A stretch of 64,000 nt of DNA, taken from Neoechinorhynchus agilis. Taxonomy: Eukaryota; Acanthocephala. Every line of letters starts with the position of its first letter. The first letter of the stretch is position 1. Below are positions 1 through 10,221 of this stretch, piece after piece. A program made the position numbers and the translations under genes. The stretch covers positions 10,292,001-10,356,000 of the forward strand of contig CM121341.1 of assembly GCA_051530055.1 (NCBI GenBank), given 5' to 3'. The notes below the pieces were generated by a model. That model saw nothing but the letters and a program-made list of their open reading frames with translations, was not told the DNA's origin and made no database searches.

Positions 1-1
1 T

Positions 2-1030
2 GACATAGAAAATGATCCAGATGCTTGCAAATCGGTTTTTATTAGTATTACAAATCAGTTGAACAATCGAATGCGATTGAACCCTAGAGAACATCTATTG
101 CTCTTATATTCATTGGCATCAAATGACATTGGATTATTCAATGGAGCACTTGATAATCTCATTGTTCCACGAATTCAAACAATGCGTTATAACTTGATGA
201 AAAATCGCAACCTTTCAATGTCATTTTTGCATGTGTTCAAAAAGTTGAAGTGTCCACTTAAAGTTCATGAATCTGTATGTGAACTAATAAACATGATATT
301 AAATCGATTTGTAGACGAAATGACCGATTATGAAGCGACGACTTCATTGGAGGCGTTAGCTAATTTATTGCCAATCGGCAGCTTTCAAAGTATTTCAGAA
401 AAACTTGCAAACAAATGTGGATCCCGTTTATGTCCTGAACTATTGAGAAGGATCGGTATCTATAAAGATGAACTTTTAATCGACCACGTAAGACGGAACG
501 ATATTTCGCCAGTTGATATTCTTCATTTTGCTCCTCTCCTAATTGAGGATCACCGTCAAGTCGTTTATGAATACTTAAGAAACAAACTCTATTCCACATC
601 GATGGATACTAATCTTCTTTTGACAATGATACTTTTGGACGTAGATCTGGCGATTGAATATGCTTGTCAGCACATTAACGTATCTGATTCCAGTAATCTA
701 TTTGATTTTGTTCGCAATCAAAAAATCACAACTTATGAGGACGCTTCTTTAAGTAATCTTCGTACTCAGTTTTTTAATAATTTTAAACGAAAGTTCAACT
801 TAGTGACAGAAAATTGCAATTTCGAACCGAAGTTCGGGTTTGACTTAATTGCTAATTTATCAGCATCGCCTGCAAAAGTGATATTGATATCGGACGCCGA
901 TAATGCCTTCATCGGTTCTCATAAGTGTCTTAGTGGTTTGTTTGCTTTGCGTGTGCAATTGTCCGAAAATGTGGAAAAGGCGATGAGGACAGTTCTTATT
1001 ACTCCTGACGAATGCGAGTCGATTATTTAA
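2..1030 (+). CDS. FASTK/RAP-like protein, 3' part (cut by window edge)
   Basis: The frame is open from base 2 without an upstream stop, so the first exon or start lies outside the window and only the C-terminal part (about 342 residues) is seen. The protein is built of leucine-rich helical stretches, beginning around LNPREHLLLLYSLAS. The last ~50 residues (VILISDADNAF, then an alternating Leu/Arg helix, then TVLITPDECESII) resemble the pattern of a RAP domain at the end of FAST-kinase-domain proteins, which act in mitochondrial RNA processing. This similarity is by eye and weak. No transmembrane segment or zinc site is seen. It ends with TAA at 1028-1030. An alternative is another alpha-helical repeat protein. 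Confidence 0.45.
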   Translation, partial: DIENDPDACKSVFISITNQLNNRMRLNPREHLLLLYSLASNDIGLFNGALDNLIVPRIQTMRYNLMKNRNLSMSFLHVFKKLKCPLKVHESVCELINMILNRFVDEMTDYEATTSLEALANLLPIGSFQSISEKLANKCGSRLCPELLRRIGIYKDELLIDHVRRNDISPVDILHFAPLLIEDHRQVVYEYLRNKLYSTSMDTNLLLTMILLDVDLAIEYACQHINVSDSSNLFDFVRNQKITTYEDASLSNLRTQFFNNFKRKFNLVTENCNFEPKFGFDLIANLSASPAKVILISDADNAFIGSHKCLSGLFALRVQLSENVEKAMRTVLITPDECESII

Positions 1031-2368
1031 TATTTATGCATCAAAAATTGTTTCATTGAGAATAGACGCGATTATTTTCTATTTTCTGCTGGTCTATTTT
1101 GTCAATTTCCAATCGGTATTTATGGTTGCAACTATAAAAATCAGCGCACTTACGACCATCAAGACAAATTCGGTTTCTGAAAAGTAAAAAAAATTGAAGG
1201 CAACGGTTAGCGATAACCCTTTTGCTAACTTGCGATAATTGAAACAGTTAATATCAAACATTGCATTTTAGTGTTTTATGTACGTGGATTCTAAAAAAAT
1301 TAAGCAATTTTTATTGAAAAAACCGACTCTTTAGAAAGCTTAAAGCAAAGAGGGCTTCATTTGCATCCGTGCTTTACGACTAAATATTGGCCGATCAATC
1401 CCGAAATTTTCGCTAATTTATTTTAAATATTAATTAATTAATATATCATAGCCACATATAAACAATCATACGCAAACACACAGTTAATCATCTTTATCCA
1501 GCTCTTGTATTGTAGTTGATCAGTGAAGAGGAAGTTAAGTTGAGCGTCGGAGTGATCAACTCCCTCATACTTAACCTCCTTCTCCTGTTGAATCCATTTT
1601 GAGAATAATTACAGTTAATACTAAAACATGTTAGTAATCAATCTCGAATCCAAATCAGATATCGATTCCATTAAAATATTAAATAAAAATTGCTCATTCG
1701 TTGAAAGAATATTTATATGATTTTTGATATTCGAAGTGTCCATTGATTGTTGAAGTATATTTGCTGGGTACCTAAAAATGTTATTGTCTGTTCTTATAAA
1801 TTTACAGTAATTTACATCTGGAGTAAAAAACCAAATTTTAGTCAGGAATAATTTATGTAAGAACGAGGCTAGAGAATCAAAGTCAACTCCTAAGGAGTAA
1901 AATAAGTTTTTTAGTTTAGTGATAAAATATTTGAAGAAGATGAATCTAGTTTCAGGCTGACGTCCTCGTTATTTTAAATACTCACCTCGTAAAGCGAATA
2001 AGTTGGTTAGCAAAAATAGTTAACTTTTTAATACAAAACACCGTTATGCACATCATCATGAGAGGTTAGCTGCTTCATAATTCTTTTACCGAGTTAGAAA
2101 AGAGCATATTTTTTCCTTAGAACTATAATAGAAGTTCTCTTGTACAATTATAGTTTAAATCAGCTTTCTTGAACGATACAATCTTCGAATTCAAATAATT
2201 TAAAAGCTTTTTGAAATTCGTCATCATGAAACCAAATAAGTGTGTACTGCTGCTGTTAATGATAACAATGTTTCATGCTTATTAAAGTGCAAAAATCTTG
2301 ATTTCCGTTCAAAACTATTAATAGTTTTTCTTTTATTCAAAACAGAAAGATCTTCGCCCCATCATTCT
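1031..2368. other. Intergenic, nothing recognised
   Basis: AT-rich spacer between the FASTK-like gene and the converging PEBP gene. A weak imperfect inverted repeat lies near 1515-1590, but no gene, tRNA or clear repeat family could be supported. A short open frame at 2240-2482 overlaps the end of the PEBP gene on the other strand and is considered a shadow. Confidence 0.4.
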
Positions 2369-3100
2369 TTAGGCAACAACCTTGAACTGTATGCCTGCCC
2401 AATGTCCGAGTTCGAATATTTCCTTAAAATGCATGAAATTGAACTCTCTTCGGCTTTTAAAGGTTATTTTTGCCGCCTCTAAGTCCTCAGGTGCCTTCTG
2501 CTCGTATAAGAGAGCCACATATCTATGAGTTCCACTGCTATCATTGGGAGCTTCGTAACTGAATAGTTCTCTCCCTTCATTACCTTTTCCATTAATGTTC
2601 ATGACCAAATACTGAAGATAAGGCAATCCGGTACCAGAGTTACTGTCCGCAGTACCGATATCGAGTAGAACAAATGTCATACGGAAATTCCCTTGCATGT
2701 CCAAGCCAATGGCAGGTGAACTCTTCACATCCTCTATTTTCATTGGTGTATCTTCCATAACCTCCTTGCCATTGAACGAAAGGGGCATTTGATCTGCCGA
2801 CTTCATGCTTTCTTCTAAGAGAAAAGCTTCTATCTTTTTCCAAGAGCCTTGTTTGCGAAGATTAAAATCCCCATTCATCAACATGTACAACAAATATAAC
2901 GGTCCGAGAAGGACTAAGTAGAGTTTGTTGGCAACAACTTGTCCACTAAAGATGAGATATAGCAAGTAAAACGGTCCGAATAGAAACAGGTAAGTCGAGT
3001 TGAGTTGTATTAAACCTTTGCGGATCAGGTATAACAAATAAAACGGGCCAAAAGGAAGAAAATAAAACATATGCAACTTCTCCTTTATCGAATTATTCAT
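2369..3100 (-). CDS. PEBP-family protein with N-terminal hydrophobic GPFYLLY repeats (copy 1)
   Basis: A 243-residue protein. Residues ~10-85 hold three copies of a 23-24 residue hydrophobic unit with the core FGPFYLLY(L/M). Residues ~115-243 match the phosphatidylethanolamine-binding protein fold: a MTFVLLDIG strand where the family has the DPDxP loop, YLVMNINGKGN for the HxLVxN strand, SSGTHRYVALLYEQ for the GxHRYVxLLYxQ motif, and a C-terminal FMHFKEIFELGHWAGIQFKV stretch. The usual ligand-site DPDxP is replaced by DIGTA, and the conserved His before LVxN is Gln. PEBPs bind phospholipid head groups or regulate kinases; here the repeats suggest membrane attachment, which is inference. A paralogue lies 500 bp upstream on the same strand. 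Single exon, ATG at 3100. Confidence 0.75.
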   Translation of the reverse strand: MNNSIKEKLHMFYFLPFGPFYLLYLIRKGLIQLNSTYLFLFGPFYLLYLIFSGQVVANKLYLVLLGPLYLLYMLMNGDFNLRKQGSWKKIEAFLLEESMKSADQMPLSFNGKEVMEDTPMKIEDVKSSPAIGLDMQGNFRMTFVLLDIGTADSNSGTGLPYLQYLVMNINGKGNEGRELFSYEAPNDSSGTHRYVALLYEQKAPEDLEAAKITFKSRREFNFMHFKEIFELGHWAGIQFKVVA

Positions 3101-3602
3101 TTTGTGCGTCCAAATAAAAGTTAAAGATGAAAGATCGAGAAAGCATTCACATATTTATATACTAGAGGCAAACAATGGAAATGCGGGCGTTCATGCCAGA
3201 AATGGAATTCGCTCATTCCTGTTGCTCATTTTAGGCTTCCTTCGACCGGTTTTTAAAATGTTACATTACTCACATGACAATTGAACTTTTTATTTACTAA
3301 CTTTAACTGACTTGGGTGGGGTTTTTTCCAATTAGAAAATTTTCGTATTAGTTTTAAGGCATACAAACTCACACATATCTGTATAAGTAAGGCCATTAGC
3401 GTCGAATTTATTATTTTCCATTTCTTTACAATATAAGCAAATTTAGGACATAAAGGTCAATTAGAATCATTCTCGATTTTTCGCAAAGATTGCTCTAATC
3501 AAAACTATTTGTGTATTTATGCGCTCGTTTCTATATGATCCGCCATATTTCCCATCTCAGAAAGCTCGATTTTTTTCTTTTTTAAAAAAAGCAACTCTTA
3601 CT

Positions 3603-4505
3603 TTAGGAACTGACATTGAAGCCAATACCGGAGAATATAAACAGTTTATGCTCCTTTAAGAAATCCATAAAAGGAAACTGGTCTCGTTTTGGGTATTGCA
3701 ATATAACGTCTTTATAATTTACGGAATTCGTTTGAATATATAGCAGTGCTGCAAATCTGCGAGCATCATTCGAGTGACTTGGCATCTTATAGTCGAACAC
3801 TTCGTCCCCTCCATTGCCATCGCTGCTAACATTCACCACCAAATAGTGAATATATGGAATTCTGCCATTGGCTTCTTCATCATTATTAGAACCAATGTCT
3901 ACTAAAACAAAAGTTATCTTAGCTTCATTATCAAGTTGCAATCTTATTTGTGGTTTGATCGCAGTATCTTGCATCGTTAATGTACCATCTACAGTTGGAT
4001 GTTTGTCGCCAAAGGTCAAGGACATCAGACGCGTTTCCTCGACACTATGATCCAAGATCAATTCAACGTCTCGCTTCCAATTCAAGTTTATCTCGGGTGA
4101 CGGTTTTGCTCCCTTCGTACTTTTCCACAACTTGTACAGGCAAAAAATAACGACGAGAACAGCGAAATAAATAAATTTTAAGTCTGGGAACGCTTCGTTC
4201 AAAGCATAAAGCAAGTAGAAAGGACCGAATAGAATAAGTTTAAGAAAACTTAATTTCGGATAAGCTTCTTTGAGCATGTATAGCAAATAAACTGGACCAA
4301 ACTCGATTAAACAAAATATATTGATTTTTAAAAGTGCATCCTGTAGCATATAGAGTAAGTAAAATGGACCGAAGAGAATCAAATAGAAAAGGTTGACATT
4401 CATATAGACATCTTTAAGAATGTAAAGTAGATAAAAAGGTCCGAATAGAATTAAATATAGTACATTCATTAGTTTATTGATGATCTGGAGAAGTAAGGAA
4501 AACAT
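3603..4505 (-). CDS. PEBP-family protein with N-terminal hydrophobic GPFYLLY repeats (copy 2)
   Basis: A 300-residue paralogue of the neighbouring gene. Residues ~15-108 carry four tandem 24-residue repeats, each with LFGPFYLLY(I/M/A)L or a close variant, followed by a normal-looking transmembrane helix (FIYFAVLVVIFCLYKLW). The C-terminal ~160 residues are a PEBP domain: KITFVLVDIG, IHYLVVNVSSDGN, DARRFAALLYIQ and FMDFLKEHKLFIFSGIGFNV. The DPDxP loop is again DIGxN, and the GxHR motif has become DARR, so the canonical anion pocket is probably altered. The strand-preceding His is kept here. The exact 72-nt periodicity implies growth by tandem duplication. The two genes are tandem, same strand, intronless. 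Confidence 0.75.
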   Translation of the reverse strand: MFSLLLQIINKLMNVLYLILFGPFYLLYILKDVYMNVNLFYLILFGPFYLLYMLQDALLKINIFCLIEFGPVYLLYMLKEAYPKLSFLKLILFGPFYLLYALNEAFPDLKFIYFAVLVVIFCLYKLWKSTKGAKPSPEINLNWKRDVELILDHSVEETRLMSLTFGDKHPTVDGTLTMQDTAIKPQIRLQLDNEAKITFVLVDIGSNNDEEANGRIPYIHYLVVNVSSDGNGGDEVFDYKMPSHSNDARRFAALLYIQTNSVNYKDVILQYPKRDQFPFMDFLKEHKLFIFSGIGFNVSS

Positions 4506-5040
4506 AGTGAAGAGCGAATTCCATCAAGCTTTCTGCGTGCTTCGCAAACAACACAGTGACCGAAGAGAACAATTGTTTCACTGATGATCTTGTCAAAATA
4601 TCTTTTTCGCATACGCCTTTCCGGATGCTCATTTTTGATACGCTAAATGATTCAGTGCAATTCAGAAAAAAACAAAAGGTAATGGATGTCGTTCATGAGT
4701 GCATCAACCAAAAGTAATTCAAAGAAACAAGTAAAATCATGTTCGTAGTATTGTGTACATTCCCAATCTTTTATAATTTCCGTTCGGATTTTAAAAGTTA
4801 CTTTTAATGTTTGTTTTTTAAATACCATTAGAAAAAGTAAATTCATTTATTTATGTGTTCTTTGGTGATGAGAAAGTAAGTAGAACTTTTCGACGAAAAT
4901 AATCCGTCAGAGGTTAGTTTCGCACGTTCCCTTTTTTAAACAAAAACAAATGTAAATAATCTTCACATGACTTTCTTTCTATAAGGATCCCAGTAAATCT
5001 TTTGCTAACTTCATTCGACCAAAATCCTTAGCTATCTCAA
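4506..5040. other. Intergenic between PEBP and GT10 genes
   Basis: About 535 bp separating two divergently transcribed genes, so it probably holds both promoters. No recognised repeat or RNA gene. Small open frames here are AT-rich and featureless. Confidence 0.35.
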
Positions 5041-6654
5041 ATGTCATCGCAACGGCTAAGGAATATTTCACTGTGCATCGTAGCTGGCCTTGTGACGATC
5101 CTTCTAACAATCAATTTGTATCCTCGCAGTAAAATTAATTCTAAACATGAATACTTGAGATTTAGGGTTGCGATTTTTGACCTGAGTAAATTATCAAAAA
5201 TTTCCAGTAGTGATGCCTAGAAAGCAAAAAATTAAGAATCCCATATGATTTTTTTCATATTTTATAGAATTCTTCTAAAATCCATAATCGTGCATTCATC
5301 AAATTAGTCGACCTCAAAAAATTTAATTTTAAATTGCATAAAAATTTAATAAATTAACAAATAAAACTTGAAATACCTGTCGGCATGGACAAAAATTGTG
5401 ACTTTGAACGCATTCTCAATGATGTACGGAAACGTGGACTTCGTGTTCTTGATATTACTCCTTACAATAGAGCTGATCCGAAATGTCAAAGATACATTAC
5501 CTGTGACGGTATAAATGTTCAATGGTTTAACACACAAATGCCAACAGATCTTAAAGCCAATATTCTGGCTTGTCGTGTACGCGATTGGAACCACAAAATA
5601 GAGAGATTGGTAAGAACTAATCGAGGCGATGCGTTCATTGTGGCATATACAATTGAAAGTATCGCAAACGACGGTCTAAATCAATATTCGAAAAGTTCTG
5701 ATTTCGAATTAAACTTTGAACTTGAGACGTCAGATCCGTTTCCTTTTACTTACAGTGGACGTCGGGAATATCTGCTTGATATGCTCTCAAAGCAAGAAAT
5801 TCACTTTGATAAAAAGGAAAATGTTTCAATAGCTTGGGTTTCGTCCAATTGCGATGCTCATAACAAACGCGAACAATTCGTCAAAAATCTCGTGAAATAT
5901 ATAAAAATTGATTCGTATGGCAAATGTCTACAGAACCGATTCTTTTCTTAAAATTTCGGCGTTGAAAAATAAAATCCTTTAAAAATTTGTTTTTAAAACA
6001 GAAAAGTTTTAATCATAAACCGATTCGATGCACTTGCTTAATCTAATCTGGTCCAAATAACGAAACCGATAGCGAATAAAAAACAGAGAAAAGAATCGAT
6101 TCTGCGTAAAAAATAAACACGAGGATTTTACTTTGCCCGAAGAAGTGTACAAAAACTATAAATTCTCCATTGTGATAGAAAATTCTAATTGCATCGATTA
6201 TGTATCCGAAAAACCATTTCAAGCATTTCGCGCTGGAACTATTCCGATCGTAGCAACTTTAGGTACAAAACCGGATTACCTAAGATTTTTTCCAACTAAT
6301 TCATACGTAAATGCTCTCGATTTTGAATCACAAAAAGATTTGTCGGCTTTTATCGAATTGCAGGCCAGGAATAAAACACTCTTTGAACGCTATCATTACT
6401 TTCGCTCCGAATTATCAAGGCAAAAACTAGAGGAAAAATCCACTGAAGATCTTCTGCTAATGTTTGAATCCCGCGTATCAAAAAATCAACCAGTATGGAA
6501 TCATTTTATCGGAGTTGCTAAGGACGAACATTTCTATTGTACATTCGCTCATTACTTAATTAACACTGATATTGAGGATATCTTAAACAGATCGATAAAG
6601 AGGCGACTACCAGGACATTGTGAAATGCCCGGATTTTTGTTAAATAATATTTAA
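5041..6654 (+). CDS. GT10 alpha-1,3-fucosyltransferase-like, interrupted (possible pseudogene)
   Basis: Three blocks. Block 1 (ATG 5041 to about 5128) codes a short basic tail followed by a hydrophobic helix, SLCIVAGLVTILLTINLY, the type II signal anchor expected of a Golgi fucosyltransferase; a GT follows at 5129. Block 2 (5385-5951) holds VSIAWVSSNCDAHNKREQFV and IKIDSYGKCLQN, the classic SNC and DSYGKC motifs. Block 3 (from about 6124 to 6654) holds FSIVIENSNCIDYVSEKPFQ and RAGTIPIV, the nucleotide-sugar-binding motif of GT10. GDP-fucose transfer to N-glycan or other GlcNAc residues in the Golgi is the family role. I could not find canonical splice sites joining the blocks in frame: block 2 runs into a stop inside an inverted-repeat insertion (5931-6107). 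The gene may be broken or use unusual junctions. Confidence 0.75.
5931..6107. mobile_element. Small terminal-inverted-repeat insertion within GT10 gene
   Basis: The sequence CAGAACCGATTCTTTTCT at about 5931 is matched in inverted orientation by AGAAAAGAATCGATTCTG ending at about 6107 (17 of 18 bases). The ~177-bp segment between has no coding capacity. It starts directly after the conserved DSYGKCL coding motif and brings the in-frame stop, as expected for a MITE-like insertion. No clean target-site duplication could be seen. Confidence 0.45.
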
Positions 6655-7145
6655 CTTTGTTTGCATATTTGGTGAATGCTCATCAACTTAAAAAGGGAAG
6701 CAAATCTTAACGTGAAATTTGCATCACTTAATTCTCAGAAATGTCTTAAAATTTCGGGATGCACGTTCAGTACAGATGAGTTATTCCTTTGGGTCTTCGA
6801 GGAAAATTGTATATAATAAATCTCAATTTTTCAATGGATTTTCAAAAACGCGGAGCCTTTTTAAAGACTTCGCCGGACATAATGCCCACTAAGATAGGTA
6901 AAATTACGATTTTAATTTTTATTCATATTTTAACGTCGGTAGGTAAAATAATTAAACGAGCATCGTTTTTCTCGAGCTCATCTTCTGAATTTGGAAGTCA
7001 GATAATAAACTAGCTTGCCAGTATCGAATAACGGTGAAATTCGGGGCCGTAACAGTTTAATGCCGTATCCTACACTACCGACATGTTTAAATTAATGTTC
7101 TTGAACATCTTTGAGAAGTGTGACGTATCACGAGGTATTTGATTT
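6655..7145. other. Intergenic, nothing recognised
   Basis: AT-rich spacer between the GT10 gene and a hairpin element. An open frame at 6789-7013 has no domain and starts at a non-ATG codon; not supported as a gene. Confidence 0.35.
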
Positions 7146-7299
7146 ATGCTTGTTTATGGCGGAAAATTTAAAAGAATTTATTATATCCGGTATTTCGACT
7201 CGGATTAAACACCTTTACAACCTTGATAAACGCGTACAAGATTGTGCCAATAAATTGGATTTAATAAATTCTTTTAAATTTTTCGCCATAAACAAGCAT
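7146..7299. repeat. 154-bp foldback (MITE-like hairpin)
   Basis: Left arm 7146-7188 begins ATGCTTGTTTATGGCG and right arm 7257-7299 ends CGCCATAAACAAGCAT; the 43-nt arms match with about two mismatches around a loop of about 68 nt. No coding capacity and no obvious target-site duplication. It could be a MITE or a transcribed hairpin. Confidence 0.7.
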
Positions 7300-7622
7300 G
7301 AATAGTTCAATCTTCAAACGCATTTTGTTTAATGAAATTTTGAGTGTACGTTTTATTAGGCCACGTTTTCGTTAAGAAGTGTATTTAAGATGAATTTCGT
7401 CAAAACCTAAAATCAACTTGTACTGGTCGCAATTTTCTAAAGTGAATGTCGTAGAAAATAATTGAAAGTATAAGAAATGCACCAAACAATTCGAAATCGA
7501 CAAATGCTCTCTTTTCCACCAGCAAAACTCTGTGGAAATATGAGACAAAATTCTAATCGCATGTTTCTATGGAGACTAAAACACTTCACTAATGATGATT
7601 TTCGTGAGGAACATATTAAGAA

Positions 7623-10221
7623 ATGAGCTTAAATGTTTTAGCAGAAGATGCACTCAAGCAAATGATTGATCGTTTTTCCTACCTCTTTTCACAATTATTT
7701 CCATCAAGAGCAACTCCATTTGTGCTGGCGAAAAATGAGTTTGGCGATCTTCATTATCCATGCCGATACATTGACCCTCTAACTTACTTAAATAACAATA
7801 ATTACGAGCCAGAGGATATTGCTCTTTTTGTGTCCGATTTTGTACTCTACGAATCAAATCTTTATTTTGCGTACGAGCCACAACCATGGAGAATGAGATC
7901 TGTAAAATACGTGTTAGAAAAAAGAATAGCCAACTGTTTCGAACTTTCAACTGCTCTTTGCTGTCTATTATTAGGTCTTGGCTATAATGCATTTGTTGTA
8001 AGTGGATACGTCTCAGCAGAAGTGGCTGCAATGGATGAGCGGAACGACGAGATGGATTATAATGCTGTTTTGCAAAAGTACTGTAAGATTAATTGTTCGG
8101 TCGAAGAACTCGTGAAATACGGTGAAGCTGATGATTGTAGGTTTGATAAAGATCCTTATCTGATAGATATAGCAGTCAAACCGAAGACCGGAATAAGGAC
8201 ATCGGTTAAAAAGACGATTTCAAACATTGTTGAACAAAATCATAAAACCGTTGATTATAGAGATAAAGGCATAATTGAACCTGTTGTTCATAGTTGGGTG
8301 CTATTGATGCCTAGCAAATTCGAGGCACGTATTCCTTGTTTCATTGAATCAACTATGAGTATAACTAGCCAATTTGGGAAATAAAATATATTTTGCAATC
8401 CGAATAGATATTTAAATTGCAAAGACGTTTTAACGTTTTAGAGAATTTACGTCCAGAGCAATAGTTAGCCTCATCGTTGACTATATCAAAAAAATTCCTC
8501 CGCAATAATCTCTAGATTGAGCTTTTCTAAGTGAATAAATTCAATTAATTTGGAATTGTAAGATCAGTGGTTTGGAGTAGGATTTTTTACGCGAGCTTAA
8601 GGCGATCGATTTTCGAAGACACATTTTCTGTGTGGCGCTTATCTGGTCTTTTATATTTGTGCATAAACCAACAATTTTTGCATTGACCGAGGTTTTTTTG
8701 CTTTGAACAGCTTTGGTTCCTCATCTTTGGCTAGTCATACGTTTTAATGGAAGTATACGGCCAATATCAGATAAACGATACAAAGGAATAGAAGCGATTT
8801 GGGATAATATGAACTACTGGATCAACTTACAAGATCCACTCATTGCCTGCGATGAACTAAGTTTTGATTTTGCTGACGTAAAATCATGGGAATCAATATT
8901 AGGTGATCCTTATGATGTGATCGGTGGATGCTTAGATGAATGGAGTGATAACGGGCATTTAAAAGATAAAAAGTGCTCTGATCTTATGCAAAATCATTTC
9001 TCGGAATTTTCGTACGCTGCTTATCTTGCTCATGTACCATGGTCTGTACCATTTGACTGCGAAAAGTTTAAACAAAAACGGCCATTCCCGAATTGGGTAA
9101 AGTCGAATTACTTCCATAAGAGTATTGTTGAACGATACCCGGTTAATTTCGACTCAAGGTGTAAAACCCTTGAATTTACGAGGTTTCAGGACACACATTA
9201 TGAACAAAAACAGGAGGAATTTCAATTGTTTGGCGATAGAATCGATCGATTGAAGAAGGTTCATATCAATTATCAGAAATGGACGTACACTGAGGAGTAT
9301 AAGATTTCTCGCGACGACGGTTTACGATTCCATAAAATTGTATTCAATTCTCCGCAAGATGTTATAGATCCAGAAATAATATATAGCCCTTACCTGCCCA
9401 GAAAATTTGTCTTTTATCCTCATTTAAGGCAAGACAAACTTATCGTACGATTCTGTTCAGCCTATGATTACCGAGAATACTACGAAAATCGATTGGATCG
9501 TCTTAAGTCACGACGAATAATATTCAATCACTTTGGTTATGATCCCACGACAAAAACGCGCCCTATAGAAAGCATAAATTTTATCCTTGATCATTACGAA
9601 CCGAGTTCCGAAGGGGCCAAGGAGGAAATTCGTGAAATCACATATGAGCCATGCCACAATAAATATTTTGTGACTTTTTCCAATCCGGACGGTTTGCTAC
9701 TACCGACTCGGGTAATCACAGGACCTCCATTGCCTACAGATGCCGAACAGAGTGCGTTAGGAGGCAAGAAATGGATTTATCAATTAGTTTACATGGGTCC
9801 CGATGGACCACAGAACAATGTTAAGTATTGGACGAAGGATCAGTGGCGTGATCTTAAAGGTTTAATTCTTTATAAAGCTGATTTGGCTATCAAAGCATCT
9901 ATGGAGGCTGAATTAGAGACTCATGCAATGTTGGATACTTTCATACGAAGGCTACAATCAAAATCATCACTTGCGTTCAATGATGAGTACAAGCAAAGAA
10001 CTGAAACATTTGTAAAATCGAAGATAGAGCAATCGGCCACAAATATGATCAGAAGCGCGGTGGATTTCAATGTAGACCCAGATTTATTAAGGAAACAATT
10101 GGCTGACGAGCGCGCATTAATAGCCGAGCACATCGCAAATGCGAGAGGTCGATCGGACATTACAGGAAGTTTTTTGCTAGAAATTGATGAACTTTTCAAG
10201 GATCTTGAGAAAAACTATTGA
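7623..10221 (+). CDS. DRC7: Dynein regulatory complex subunit 7 (lobo/CCDC135)
   Basis: Exon 1 (from ATG 7623) carries the conserved block CFELSTALCCLLLGLGYNAF followed by VVSGYVSAEV, the transglutaminase-like region typical of DRC7, then VHSWVLLMPS. Exon 2 continues with YKGIEAIWDNMNYWINLQDP, ENRLDRLKSRR and a C-terminal coiled coil (about 10020-10215). A donor GTATAA at 8359 in phase 1 can join in frame to acceptors ending at 8710, 8734 or 8770; the second gives the most natural length. The predicted protein is about 740 residues, near the usual 800-870, so a short 5' exon may be missing. DRC7 is part of the nexin-dynein regulatory complex of motile axonemes and is needed for sperm flagella in flies. 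Its presence implies flagellated sperm or motile cilia. Confidence 0.85.
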
